From: Pseudomonas fluorescens
GTDB lineage: Bacteria; Pseudomonadota; Alphaproteobacteria; UBA2136; UBA6156
DNA length: 43,455 nucleotides
Reading direction: 5' to 3'
Assembly (NCBI GenBank): GCA_003241595.1
Contig: QFOU01000005.1
Location: 1-43,455 of the forward strand
Part shown: piece by piece, positions 32,736-41,579 of the stretch
Layout: each line of letters opens with the position of its first letter
How positions within the stretch are numbered: the first letter of the stretch is position 1
Made by a program: the position numbers and the translations under genes
The notes under the pieces: model-generated
Seen by the model: only the letters and a program-made list of their open reading frames with translations
What the model was told of the DNA's origin: nothing
The model's database searches: none

Positions 32736-33182
32736 CTACTCAGGCATTTCGTCACCACCCATCAGGTCGCCACCGGCGTTAAAGTCGATATCATCAGCGC
32801 CTTCGCCCATGAAGTCGTCGCCAACTTCTTCTTCAGCCGCACTCAGGGTCGCAGCACCGTCAAATACAACTTCATCAATCATGGCCGCGCTGGCGTTACC
32901 ACCGTCAAGACCACTACCAGCAAGGCTCAACAGCAGTTCGTCTTCCACGTTCAGGTCAGCCATACGGTTCACACCGCTTACAATGTGCTCACGCACAACG
33001 TCCAGATCAATCGTCTCACCGGCAACTTCACGCAGGGCAACAACAGGGTTCTTGTCATTGTCGCGGTCAACGGTAATGGCGGCACCGGCAGCAATGTCGC
33101 GGGCGCGCTGGGCGGCAACCAGAACCAGCTCGTAGCGGTTCGGAATAATTTCTACACAATCTTCAACGGTAACGCGGGCCAT
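32736..33182 (-). CDS. rpoZ: RNA polymerase omega subunit
   Basis: 148 residues from ATG 33182 (AGAGGA upstream). Omega stabilises the beta' subunit. N-terminal family region MARVTVEDCVEIIPNRYELV, then AAQRARDIAAGAAITVDRDN and KNPVVALREVAGETIDLDVV. The last ~65 residues are an acidic, Gly/Asp-rich tail ending GGDLMGGDEMPE; acidic tails are common in alphaproteobacterial omega. Its promoter (33220-33249) lies beside a very AT-rich stretch. The relA/spoT gene that often follows rpoZ is not here. Confidence 0.93.
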   Translation of the reverse strand: MARVTVEDCVEIIPNRYELVLVAAQRARDIAAGAAITVDRDNDKNPVVALREVAGETIDLDVVREHIVSGVNRMADLNVEDELLLSLAGSGLDGGNASAAMIDEVVFDGAATLSAAEEEVGDDFMGEGADDIDFNAGGDLMGGDEMPE

Positions 33183-33219
33183 GGGGAGACGATCCTCTTT
33201 AATAATTACTAACTTATAC

Positions 33220-33249
33220 CAGATAGAGACTCCCACCTGATAAAGTCAA
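33220..33249 (-). promoter_or_regulatory. rpoZ promoter with AT-rich upstream region
   Basis: Minus strand -35 TTGACT (33249-33244), 18-base spacer, -10 TATCTG (33225-33220). Directly upstream, 33250-33300 is almost pure A/T and could serve as an UP element. Confidence 0.5.
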
Positions 33250-33305
33250 TAAAAAAATGATAAATATGAATTAAAACAAAATAATATAGTTTATTTTTAA
33301 TCTAA

Positions 33306-33770
33306 CTACTCACCCGCAACACGCAGGCTGAATAAGTCTCCCAACCCGGCCTGAATATTCCGGCACGCCCGTACCACACTCAACGCCCCACGCGGAACCA
33401 CAACCAATACCGGCAGCACACTGGTAATGGCCTGCACCAGCAGCGTCCCCGCCTCTCCCAGTTCTTCCACACCAACATCAACCTTCACCGGGCCATCCAC
33501 TTCACTCGGAACCCACACAATATCCACGCCGGCACTCCGCAACAGTTCATCAAATCCGGGTGCCACAGGTCGATCCCGATCGAACAATCGCACACACATA
33601 ATCCGGTCGCATAACGTCGCAGCTTGTCGCATGGATTGCAGCTCGGCCGCAGTCGGAACCCCGCCGCACACCACAACTCCCCACGTCATGTCACCATTAT
33701 TGCCGGGCCAATTGCTCAGACGCTCACTTAAAGCCGCCCGTGTCCGCACGATAACAGCGGTCTCGGCCAT
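33306..33770 (-). CDS. Degenerate pantothenate synthetase (PanC)-like protein
   Basis: 154 residues. The order of segments follows the N-terminal domain of PanC: an opening helix (RTRAALSERLSNWPG), strand WGVVVCGGVPTAAELQSM where PanC has its strand and H-x-G-H motif, CDRIMCVRLFDRD (PanC: S-I-F-V-N-P strand), FDELLRSAGVDIVWVPSE, and LVQAITSVLPVLVVV where PanC has LFN(I/L)VQP. The nucleotide-binding His motif and the later catalytic segments are absent, so it should not make pantothenate. It is coupled to smpB (ATG four bases after its stop) and precedes rpoZ. The relationship is my alignment by eye; a plain hypothetical label is the alternative. Confidence 0.65.
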   Translation of the reverse strand: MAETAVIVRTRAALSERLSNWPGNNGDMTWGVVVCGGVPTAAELQSMRQAATLCDRIMCVRLFDRDRPVAPGFDELLRSAGVDIVWVPSEVDGPVKVDVGVEELGEAGTLLVQAITSVLPVLVVVPRGALSVVRACRNIQAGLGDLFSLRVAGE

Positions 33771-33773
33771 AAC

Positions 33774-34238
33774 CTATTTACGCCCTTTGAAGATCCGCCG
33801 GGTCTCGCGCTCAATATCGCGGTTCTTAATGGTCTCACGCTTGTCCACGGTTTTCTTACCCTTGGCCAACGCCAATGCTACCTTGGCGCGGCTATTCTGC
33901 CAGAACAACCGCAGCGGCACCAACGTCAAACCATCCCGCTCCAGAGATTCCTTGATGCGCTTCAATTCACCGGTCTTCAGCAAAATCTTGCGCGAACGCC
34001 GGTCTTCCTGCACGGCATAACCCGCATTGCCATACGGCGCCACATGGCTCCCCAGCAACCATAATTCACCACGGCTGAACGAGGCATAAGCCTCATTGAT
34101 ATGCCCGCCACCGGCACGCAAACTCTTCACTTCAGGGCCGGTCAGCACCAAACCGCCCTCGTAAAAATCGAGAAGCTCGTAATTGAACCGGGCTCTCCGG
34201 TTCTCACAAATCACATTGTCGCTACGTTTTTCAGCCAT
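33774..34238 (-). CDS. smpB: SsrA-binding protein SmpB
   Basis: 154 residues from ATG 34238. Binds tmRNA and brings it to stalled ribosomes in trans-translation. Family segments NRRARFNYELLDFYEGGLVL, TGPEVKSLRAGGGHINEAYA, ELWLLGSHVAPY and the C-terminal basic tail LALAKGKKTVDKRETIKNRD, then RETRRIFKGRK. Length is normal. The start lies only 20 bases from the upstream terminator, so the mRNA leader is very short or the gene depends on readthrough. No tmRNA gene is in this window. Confidence 0.96.
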   Translation of the reverse strand: MAEKRSDNVICENRRARFNYELLDFYEGGLVLTGPEVKSLRAGGGHINEAYASFSRGELWLLGSHVAPYGNAGYAVQEDRRSRKILLKTGELKRIKESLERDGLTLVPLRLFWQNSRAKVALALAKGKKTVDKRETIKNRDIERETRRIFKGRK

Positions 34239-34257
34239 AATAAAACTAGCTTGTACC

Positions 34258-34290
34258 AAAAAAACGAGCGCCGGTCATCAACCAGCGCCC
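34258..34290 (-). terminator. Terminator of the mfd operon, directly before smpB
   Basis: Minus strand GCGCTGGT-TGATG-ACCGGCGC (one G-U pair) followed by CGTTTTTTT. It ends 20 bases before the smpB ATG. Confidence 0.8.
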
Positions 34291-34306
34291 TAAATCAAAA
34301 GTAAAA

Positions 34307-34624
34307 TCACGAAATCATTGCCCTCATCCCGGCCCGAGGCTGAAGCGCCGAAAAGATATCGTTTTCCACCGTCTGGATGCGCTCGACCGAACTCCGAAGT
34401 TCATCGAACATCTTGCTGAATTCCCGATTCCCCGCCATCTGGCGGGCAAACGTCTTCATATTTTCCCAGCAACGCAGCAAGATCGCTTTCACACGATGAA
34501 ACCGAATCACACGCTCAAGCGCCCATTGGTGCTTGCGATCCTTATCGGTAAATAAACTCATTACAAAGTTCACGTGGGGGATTTTCCGCTCCAGTGCACT
34601 TAGGTCACTTCCGTCATCAGGCAT
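34307..34624 (-). CDS. Small helical protein of unknown function, 105 residues
   Basis: Not recognised. The frame extends further upstream, but ATG 34624 has GGAGAGA close by and is taken as the start. Helical and charged: MPDDGSDLSALERKIPHVNF, then DRKHQWALERVIRFHRVKAI, LLRCWENMKTFARQMAGNRE and FDELRSSVERIQTVENDIFS. No signal peptide. Third gene after mfd; the operon terminator follows it. It may form a coiled coil or small helical bundle. Confidence 0.72.
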   Translation of the reverse strand: MPDDGSDLSALERKIPHVNFVMSLFTDKDRKHQWALERVIRFHRVKAILLRCWENMKTFARQMAGNREFSKMFDELRSSVERIQTVENDIFSALQPRAGMRAMIS

Positions 34625-34740
34625 GGCAGTCTCTCCATGAATGTCAAAAGGGAGGATTAAAATCGTCAGCATTTGCGCCTTGCACCCATTCAACCAAACC
34701 CACCCGCCTACATCAACAAAAAAGTGCACACCTTTGTAAA

Positions 34741-35007
34741 TTAACCGAGCAACTCTTCCCGCAGGTCATAGCAAAGCTCTTCCACATCCCGAATCGTCAC
34801 CAGAATCGCATTTTCATGATCGTCCGGATAAAACTGGGCCGCATCAAGCTCCGCCTTAAACTTTTCAATCAACTTCTCCACCGCCACAATTTGCCCCACG
34901 ATCAATGGCGTCGGCATCCCTTGGTCACGCAGCTGGAGCAATGCGACCCCCATCTTGTACAGTAACGTGGCCTTCTGAAAAAATCCGTCCGTCTGCGTCC
35001 GATCCAC
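34741..35007 (-). CDS. Small helical protein of unknown function, 88 residues
   Basis: Not recognised. GTG 35007 overlaps the mfd TAG by one base, so it is translated by coupling to mfd. Sequence is helical: DGFFQKATLLYKMGVALLQL, then VGQIVAVEKLIEKFKAELDA and a C-terminal LVTIRDVEELCYDLREELLG. No nucleic-acid motif. The tie to mfd suggests, but does not show, a role in transcription or repair. Confidence 0.75.
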   Translation of the reverse strand: MDRTQTDGFFQKATLLYKMGVALLQLRDQGMPTPLIVGQIVAVEKLIEKFKAELDAAQFYPDDHENAILVTIRDVEELCYDLREELLG

Positions 35008-38000
35008 TAAGCGACACTTTCCAGTTCACTCAAAATAACCCCAACTCCACGCAGCACATCCTTACCGATCATCCGGTGCCACACCAGGTCCTGTCCCTTC
35101 CCTGCCGGACGAATGGTCACCACACCTGCCAGCTTTTGCACAAGCCCTACAAGCCCTTCAGGGTTCTTGAACCGACCATTCTCAAAGCCGACAACCACAC
35201 CCTTCTCACCAACATCCACCTTGGCCACATTCAGGTCAGCGGCACGGTTCTTCAGGTCAACCACCGCTAGCAACGCTTCCACTTCCTTCGGCAACGGTCC
35301 AAACCGATCCTTCAACTCGGTACGGAACTCATCGACCATTTCGGCTTCCTGCAAGTTGGCCAAACGGCGGTACAACTGCAACCGCGTGCCCACATCGCTC
35401 ACATATTCATCCGGAATCAGGTAGCTGATACCCAGCTTCAACGTCACAGCCGAAGCCCGCAATTCCGCCGCGATCACGCCATCACCCCGCATGCCTGAAA
35501 CTTGGCCGGTCACAGGCGCCTTCTGCGCGGCACGGATACGCTTACCCTTCTCCTCAACCGCTTCCTTCAGCATCTTGGCATAAAGCTCAAACCCAATGTC
35601 GCGGATATTCCCGCTCTGCTGCTTGCCCAACAGGTTCCCAAACCCGCGCAGGTCCATGTCATAACTGGCCAGAGAGAAGCCCGCGCCTAAACCATCCAAC
35701 CGCTGCAAAATCTGCAAACGCTTGGCACTATCACCCGTCATCGGGCCGTCCGGCAGCAGGAAGTACGCAAACGCCTTGGCCGTACTCCGCCCCACACGCC
35801 CGCGCAATTGATAAAGCTGCGCCAATCCAAAGCGATCTGCCCGATACACGATCATCGTATTCGCGCGGCTCACATCCAACCCGCTCTCAATAATGGTCGT
35901 TGCCAGCAGAATATCGATCTTGCCCTCATAGAAGGCCTCCATCACCGGTTCCAACGCACCATCAGCCATCTGGCCATGCGCCACACCCATCCGCGCTTCC
36001 GGCACCAACTCCCGAATACTATCCTCCAATCGCGGCAGGTCTTCCACGTGCGGGGCTACCACATACACCTGCCCACCCCGCACCAGCTCGCGTGTAATGG
36101 CACCCTTCAAGGTATGGTTATCCCAACGCAGCACCATGGTCTGTACAGCCTGACGGTCAACCGGCGGCGTCGTGATAAGGCTCAACTGACGCACACCACC
36201 TACCGCCATTTGCAGCGTCCGCGGAATCGGCGTCGCAGTCAGCGTCAGCACATCCACTTCGGCACGCAACGTCTTGAGCTTCTCCTTATGCGCCACGCCA
36301 AAACGCTGCTCTTCGTCAATGATGACCAGCCCTAAACGCGCAAAATCCAAATCCTTGCCCAGCAACGCGTGCGTACCAACCACCACATCAATGGTGCCGT
36401 CCTTCAGGCCCTGCTTCACCTGCTTGGCCTCAACACTACTCACCAACCGGCTCAAACGCCCTACACTGGCGGGGAAGCCGTTAAAGCGCTCTTTAAAAAC
36501 TTCATAGTGCTGGCGCGCCAACAACGTCGTAGGCGCCACCACAGCAACTTGCCGCCCCGCACACGCCATCAAAAAGGCCGAGCGCAACGCCACTTCGGTT
36601 TTCCCAAAGCCCACATCACCCACCACCAAACGGTCCATCGGCACACCGGTGGCAAAGTCTTCTTCCACCTCGTCCATCACACGTTGCTGGTCCTCGGTCA
36701 GCGGGTACGGGAATCCCGCACAGAACTCATCGTAGATCCCACCCATCTTCTCCACCGGCTCCCGCGTCGCCATCTGCCGCGCCGCTGCCGTCGCCAACAA
36801 CTCACCGGCCATCTCCATCAGGTCGGCTTTCACCTTGGCTTTTCGAATTTCCCAACCACCGGTGCCCAAACGGTCCAGCGTCACATGTCCGGCATCACTG
36901 CCTTTATAGCGGCTCAAAACATCAAGGTTCTCCACCGGCACAAACAACCGGTCGTCACCCGCATAGAACAACTTCATGAAGTCCTGCTTGATGCCACCAC
37001 TCTCCATGGTGAACAGCCCGCCAAAGCGGCCAATACCGTGGGCCTCGTGCACCACGTAATCGTTTTCCTTCAGCTCGCTGAAGTGCGCAATAACCTCTTC
37101 CGCACTGCGCCGACGCTTCTTCACCGCACCCCCCATACGGGCACCAAACACATCACTGTCGGCCAGCACGAATACCTTGCCCGGCCCGTCCATCCAACCG
37201 GCCTCAACGTTGCTCACAGCGGCAACAACACCGCCCTTTTTTATGCCGAATTCATCAAGGATTTGAGCACCCGCCGCTCCCTCCCCCTCAAGCGCACGTA
37301 AAAACTGAGCGAGGGCCGGTGCCACCCGTGCCGTGAGCACGATACTCCACCCGTCTGCGGCTCTGGCAGCCACATCTCGGGCTGCTGCCACTGCCGCACC
37401 GTGCCGGTTGGTGGTGTGGTAGGCATGCCCGCGCACCCCAAGGTTCTCACCTTCACCATCATCAAAAATGCTCGCCTCAACCCGCGCAAAACCACCTACT
37501 GCACCCAGTAGCTTAGCTCCACTAACATAAAGATATTCAGGCGAAATTGCCTTTACCGAGCCCTTCCCCTGCCCACCATCGCGCCGCGCCGCATAAGCCT
37601 GCTGCACCAGCTCATCCCAACCTTCCGCCTGTAAATCCAGGTTATCCGGCACCATCAATAACGCTTTGGAATCAACAACATCCAACAAACCTACCAACGG
37701 CTCTTCATAAAACAACGGCAAATATTGCCCCGCTTCCGGCGGCAAAATGCCCTCGCTCACCGCCACATACACATCATCTTCCATGCCATCAGCAAACATG
37801 CTGCGGTATTTACTGCGGAAAACCGCCATGCGGTCTTCATCCAGCACCACATTGCCCGCCACGCCCACAACCATCTCATCAATGTCTTCAAGGCTCTTCT
37901 GGCTTGCCGGATCAAACAATCGTAACCGCTCAACCTCATCCCCAAACAGCTCCATCCGCACCGGCTCACCCGCCGCCGGCCATACATCCACAATCCCGCC

Positions 38001-38480
38001 ACGCACGGCAAAACTACCGGCTTCCTGCACTACGTCTTCGCGCTTATAGCCAAGGTCAACCAGCTTCGCGGCCAGTTCCGCCACATCCACTTCACCACCC
38101 TGAGAAATACGCCACAGATCACTCGCCACCGGCGCTTCCATAACCCCCAGCGCCGCCACACTCGTCACCACCACAACCGGCTCGCCACTGCGCACTTTGG
38201 CCAACGTATCCTGCCGCGCACCACTCACATCCGCTCCCGGCCCTAAGCGGTCATACGGCTGCACATCCCATGCCGGGAATACCGCTACATCGCGATCCTT
38301 CACCAACGCACGCAATCCCGCTGCAACGCTATTGATGGCTCCGCTCTCCGGCACCACCACCACCATTACATCATGCTTGCCCACCAACTGAGAGGCCACC
38401 CAAGCCCAACCGGCCACAGGCAAACCCGAGACCCGAACTTTCCGAGCCCCTTCCTTCAGCGCAGACAAGACCTTCTTCAC
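35007..38480 (-). CDS. mfd: Transcription-repair coupling factor
   Basis: 1157 residues, normal length, GTG start with AAGG upstream. Removes RNA polymerase stalled at DNA lesions and recruits UvrA. Domains in order: N-terminal UvrB-like region (about 1-330), RNA polymerase interaction domain (about 460-540, NDYVVHEAHGIGRFGGLFTM then a Tudor-like segment), and translocase domains with Walker A GDVGFGKTEVALRSAF (about 620-635), DEEQ box VIIDEEQRFGVAHKEK (about 722) and TATPIPRTLQMA. TRG-type motifs QLRGRVGRSTAKAFAYFL and FSLASYDMDLRGFGNLLGKQ lead to the C-terminal D7. It follows sdhE by nine bases. Confidence 0.97.
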   Translation of the reverse strand: MKKVLSALKEGARKVRVSGLPVAGWAWVASQLVGKHDVMVVVVPESGAINSVAAGLRALVKDRDVAVFPAWDVQPYDRLGPGADVSGARQDTLAKVRSGEPVVVVTSVAALGVMEAPVASDLWRISQGGEVDVAELAAKLVDLGYKREDVVQEAGSFAVRGGIVDVWPAAGEPVRMELFGDEVERLRLFDPASQKSLEDIDEMVVGVAGNVVLDEDRMAVFRSKYRSMFADGMEDDVYVAVSEGILPPEAGQYLPLFYEEPLVGLLDVVDSKALLMVPDNLDLQAEGWDELVQQAYAARRDGGQGKGSVKAISPEYLYVSGAKLLGAVGGFARVEASIFDDGEGENLGVRGHAYHTTNRHGAAVAAARDVAARAADGWSIVLTARVAPALAQFLRALEGEGAAGAQILDEFGIKKGGVVAAVSNVEAGWMDGPGKVFVLADSDVFGARMGGAVKKRRRSAEEVIAHFSELKENDYVVHEAHGIGRFGGLFTMESGGIKQDFMKLFYAGDDRLFVPVENLDVLSRYKGSDAGHVTLDRLGTGGWEIRKAKVKADLMEMAGELLATAAARQMATREPVEKMGGIYDEFCAGFPYPLTEDQQRVMDEVEEDFATGVPMDRLVVGDVGFGKTEVALRSAFLMACAGRQVAVVAPTTLLARQHYEVFKERFNGFPASVGRLSRLVSSVEAKQVKQGLKDGTIDVVVGTHALLGKDLDFARLGLVIIDEEQRFGVAHKEKLKTLRAEVDVLTLTATPIPRTLQMAVGGVRQLSLITTPPVDRQAVQTMVLRWDNHTLKGAITRELVRGGQVYVVAPHVEDLPRLEDSIRELVPEARMGVAHGQMADGALEPVMEAFYEGKIDILLATTIIESGLDVSRANTMIVYRADRFGLAQLYQLRGRVGRSTAKAFAYFLLPDGPMTGDSAKRLQILQRLDGLGAGFSLASYDMDLRGFGNLLGKQQSGNIRDIGFELYAKMLKEAVEEKGKRIRAAQKAPVTGQVSGMRGDGVIAAELRASAVTLKLGISYLIPDEYVSDVGTRLQLYRRLANLQEAEMVDEFRTELKDRFGPLPKEVEALLAVVDLKNRAADLNVAKVDVGEKGVVVGFENGRFKNPEGLVGLVQKLAGVVTIRPAGKGQDLVWHRMIGKDVLRGVGVILSELESVA

Positions 38481-38489
38481 AAAAGTACC

Positions 38490-38753
38490 TTAAGCCGCCT
38501 GTTCGCGGTTCTTAAAGAAGTGACGTACCAAGCCCACCACCAGCTTGCGGTCTTCCGGTACTTCACCACCTTCAACAAGCCACGTCATCAAGTGGTTCTC
38601 CCCTTGCTGGAGCAAGTCCGCGATCGCCGCCAGTTCTTCATCGCTAAGCTCTTCAAGGTGCGGCAGAATGCTGCGGCACACCACATCCAGTTCCAAAGTG
38701 CCGCGATAACTAGCGCGATATTTTACTTCTTTCAGCAGCAATTCACGCGTCAT
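38490..38753 (-). CDS. sdhE: FAD assembly factor SdhE
   Basis: 87 residues. Family pattern YRASYRGTLELDVVCRSILP, then EELSDEELAAIADLLQQGEN and HLMTWL. The RG-x-x-E-L-D core binds SdhA and helps attach FAD covalently. In alphaproteobacteria this gene usually lies between recG and mfd, as here. Its ATG (38753) stands 16 bases from the divergent recG ATG, so its promoter must lie inside recG. It should serve the SdhA encoded at 8790, whose covalent-FAD His is present. Confidence 0.93.
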   Translation of the reverse strand: MTRELLLKEVKYRASYRGTLELDVVCRSILPHLEELSDEELAAIADLLQQGENHLMTWLVEGGEVPEDRKLVVGLVRHFFKNREQAA

Positions 38754-38769
38754 GTGCTAATGTCTCCCT

Positions 38770-40941
38770 ATGTCGGCGGCCACTCAACCACAAAACCCCA
38801 AACAACTCAAGAATACCCCGGCCGCAAACCCTGTTCCTACATCGCTGCTGGATGACTACCCCAAGCTCCCCGGCCTCACCCCCGCGCAATACGCCAAGTT
38901 GCAATTGCTCACCGGCCCCCGCTGGATAGACCTGCTTTTCCACCTCCCCACCCGCATTCTCGACCGCTCGGTCACCCCCACCATCTCCAATGCCCCACTG
39001 GGCGAAACCGTGACCCTCATCGTCACCGTCACACGCCGCACGCCCCTTCCCCCACGCCACATCAAACGCCCCATGACCATCGACGTCACCGACGGCTCCG
39101 AACCTCTCCGCGTCCTCTATTTCAACCCCGGCGGCTGGCTGGAACGCGCCTATCCGGTCGGCGAAACCGTGATTCTTTCTGGCAAGATCGAAACCGACAA
39201 CAAAGGCCGCAAGATCATCCACCCCGATGTCTGGAGCCTCCCCAAAACCGAAGAAAATGCCGCCAACAAGGTGAACCACGTCGCCCGCATCTGGCCGCTT
39301 TATCCGCTCACCGCAGGCTTGGGCCAAGGCTGGCTTTCCCGCGTGACCGCCATTGCCCTCGAAACAGCACAAAAGTATCCCCTGCCGGAATGGCTCCCCG
39401 CCTCCTTCCGCGAAAAGCATAACCTGCCCACCTTCACCGAAGCCCTCATCCAAGCGCATAACCCGCAGTCCGAGGCCGACCTTCAACCCAACACCCCTGC
39501 CCGCTCACGCTTGGCGCTGGATGAACTCTACGCTACCCAACTCGCCCTCCAGCACGCCCGCGCCGCCAACCGTGGCCAACGCGGTATCGCCCACACCGGC
39601 AAACAGGGCCTCAATCATAGTTTGAAGCAGAAATTCCTCGAATCCCTGCCCTTCCCCTTAACCTCGTGCCAAGCCAACGCCATTACCGAGATCGAAGCCG
39701 ACCTCGCCGCCCCCCGCCCCATGCTCCGCCTTCTGCAAGGCGATGTCGGCGCCGGTAAAACCATGGTCGCCCTCCTCTCACTTCTTAAGGTCATCGAAAA
39801 CGGCCACCAAGGCGTGCTCATGGCCCCCACCGAGATCCTCACCAACCAGCTTTACACCAACGCCGTCAAATACCTCCAACCGCTCGGTGTCACGGTCGGC
39901 CTGCTTACAGGCAGCCAAACCGCCGCACAAAAAAAACGGATGAAAGACCACATCCGAGAAGGCTTCGTCCAACTCGTCGTCGGTACACACGCGCTCACCG
40001 AAGACTCCGTCGTCTTCAATAAGCTCGGCCTTGCGGTGATCGATGAACAGCACCGCTTCGGCGTCAAACAACGCGTCGCCCTCTCGGCCAACCAATCCCT
40101 CCCGCCAGACATGCTCATCATGACCGCCACCCCTATTCCGCGCACCCTCGCTCTCACCGCGTTTGGCGATATGGATACCTCCATCCTCAGCTCCAAGCCC
40201 CCGGGCCGCACCCCCATCACAACCTTGGTAATGGCCGACGACAAACTCCCCGTCATCGCCCGCCGGTTGGAGAGCATTATCGAATCCGGTCAACAGGCCT
40301 ACTGGGTCTGCCCGCTGGTAGAAGAATCGGAAGAATCCGACCTTTCCGACGCCACCACCCGCCACGCATGGCTCAAAAAAGGCTACGGAGATAAAGTCGC
40401 TCTCCTTCACGGCAAGATGAAGCCGAAGGAGAAGGACGAGATCATGACGGCCTTCAAAAACGGCCAATACAGCATTCTCGTTTCCACCACGGTAATCGAA
40501 GTCGGCGTAGACGTCCCCAACGCCACGGTAATGGTCATCGAGCACGCCGAACGCTTCGGCCTCTCCCAACTCCACCAGTTGCGCGGCCGCGTGGGCCGTG
40601 GCTCGCTGGCCTCCCACTGTATCCTCATCTACACCGCACCCCTCTCACCGTTCGCCCAAGAGCGCCTCGCCGCCCTCCGCGACTCCGAAGACGGCTTCTA
40701 CTTGGCGGAAAAAGACCTCGAACTCCGGGGTCCCGGTGAAATTCTCGGCTCGCGTCAGTCCGGCGAAGTCAAAACCCGTTTGGCCGATCTCCACCACCAC
40801 AAACACCTCATGCCGTTAGCGCACGAGCTGGCCGCCCACGCGCTTACCAAGCAACTCAACGCCGCCCAACGCAATGCACTGGCGCTGCTGCTCACCACTT
40901 TCAATAAACAAACCGCCGCAGAGTGGCTCCGCGGCGGCTAA
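38770..40941 (+). CDS. recG: ATP-dependent DNA helicase RecG
   Basis: 723 residues. Remodels stalled replication forks and Holliday junctions. N-terminal wedge OB-fold (about 75-170), then helicase domain 1 with Walker A GDVGAGKTMVALLSLL (about 324) and the DEQH box VIDEQHRFGVKQR (about 424), followed by TATPIPRTLAL. Domain 2 contains VSTTVIEVGVDVPNATVMVI and the motif VI-type QLRGRVGRGSLASHC. The TRG-like region (ELRGPGEILGSRQSGEVK) is present. No ribosome site before ATG 38770; only 16 bases separate it from the sdhE start, so its mRNA may be leaderless. The gene ends nine bases from the converging Cys-rich gene, with no visible terminator. Confidence 0.96.
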   Translation: MSAATQPQNPKQLKNTPAANPVPTSLLDDYPKLPGLTPAQYAKLQLLTGPRWIDLLFHLPTRILDRSVTPTISNAPLGETVTLIVTVTRRTPLPPRHIKRPMTIDVTDGSEPLRVLYFNPGGWLERAYPVGETVILSGKIETDNKGRKIIHPDVWSLPKTEENAANKVNHVARIWPLYPLTAGLGQGWLSRVTAIALETAQKYPLPEWLPASFREKHNLPTFTEALIQAHNPQSEADLQPNTPARSRLALDELYATQLALQHARAANRGQRGIAHTGKQGLNHSLKQKFLESLPFPLTSCQANAITEIEADLAAPRPMLRLLQGDVGAGKTMVALLSLLKVIENGHQGVLMAPTEILTNQLYTNAVKYLQPLGVTVGLLTGSQTAAQKKRMKDHIREGFVQLVVGTHALTEDSVVFNKLGLAVIDEQHRFGVKQRVALSANQSLPPDMLIMTATPIPRTLALTAFGDMDTSILSSKPPGRTPITTLVMADDKLPVIARRLESIIESGQQAYWVCPLVEESEESDLSDATTRHAWLKKGYGDKVALLHGKMKPKEKDEIMTAFKNGQYSILVSTTVIEVGVDVPNATVMVIEHAERFGLSQLHQLRGRVGRGSLASHCILIYTAPLSPFAQERLAALRDSEDGFYLAEKDLELRGPGEILGSRQSGEVKTRLADLHHHKHLMPLAHELAAHALTKQLNAAQRNALALLLTTFNKQTAAEWLRGG

Positions 40942-40950
40942 TGTAGTGGG

Positions 40951-41484
40951 TTAATTACATACAACCCGTGCACAAATATTACGACTGTAATACCCTTCAT
41001 TACAATCGCTACAAGTACGAGTCTGACCCGTATAAGAAGAAACAAACACATAACCCGCTGGGCAGTTTCTCCCAATAGAATTCACATCAGTTGTCTGCAT
41101 TGTACAAGTCGGGGTCGTCCGCACACATTGGTTCGAAGAGCTTGAATACATCTGGCCTGAGTTTGCACACGCTATAATATTGTTAATATTATTTTGTACG
41201 GATGGCTCAATTTTACCAATAACACATCCCTGCGCATCCGCGCCCGCCGCTCCCGGGGCATAAATCATATTCTTCTTGCCACATACCACAATCTGGTCAA
41301 CGCGGGTCCCCACCATATCAGCCTTGTCGTTGGCAGCCTTGGCTAAATTAGAAAGTGCCGTCCATGTCACCTGAGTATCCATCGAGCCACTCGCCGAACG
41401 CTCCTGCGCCCCAGAAGAAACAGCCCCGCCAAAGCACATAACTGCTACAGCACAAACCACCGAAAATATGTATGAATTTTTCAT
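40951..41484 (-). CDS. Exported Cys-rich protein of unknown function
   Basis: 177 residues from ATG 41484. Signal peptide MKNSYIFSVVCAVAVMCFGG ending SSG. The mature N-terminal part is a possible short coiled coil (TWTALSNLAKAANDKADMVG, then TRVDQIVVCG) and the rest has about ten cysteines (for example VCGKKN, GCVIGK, CANSGQ, CSDCNEGYYSRNICARVVCN), probably disulfide-bonded. The motif Y-(S)-x-x-CSDC-N-E-G-Y-Y resembles small surface or adhesion repeats, but no family is certain. No Shine-Dalgarno sequence precedes the start. It converges on recG. Confidence 0.78.
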   Translation of the reverse strand: MKNSYIFSVVCAVAVMCFGGAVSSGAQERSASGSMDTQVTWTALSNLAKAANDKADMVGTRVDQIVVCGKKNMIYAPGAAGADAQGCVIGKIEPSVQNNINNIIACANSGQMYSSSSNQCVRTTPTCTMQTTDVNSIGRNCPAGYVFVSSYTGQTRTCSDCNEGYYSRNICARVVCN

Positions 41485-41530
41485 AGATACATATGTAAGA
41501 CACGACAAATATGTCTGACAAGACAAACAA

Positions 41531-41560
41531 GACGCAACCCTGGTTTACCAGAGTTGCGCC
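41531..41560 (-). terminator. Hairpin after the 68-residue membrane gene
   Basis: Minus strand GCAACTCTGGT-AA-ACCAGGGTTGC, an 11-bp stem with one G-T pair, followed by a T-rich GTCTTGTTTGTCTT. It lies 20 bases beyond the stop at 41580. Confidence 0.65.
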
Positions 41561-41579
41561 TGTCACTTATTAGATACGA

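Noticed and set aside
36369..37301. 310-codon plus-strand frame opposite mfd
   Set aside because: Shadow of mfd, His/Thr-rich, no start signals.
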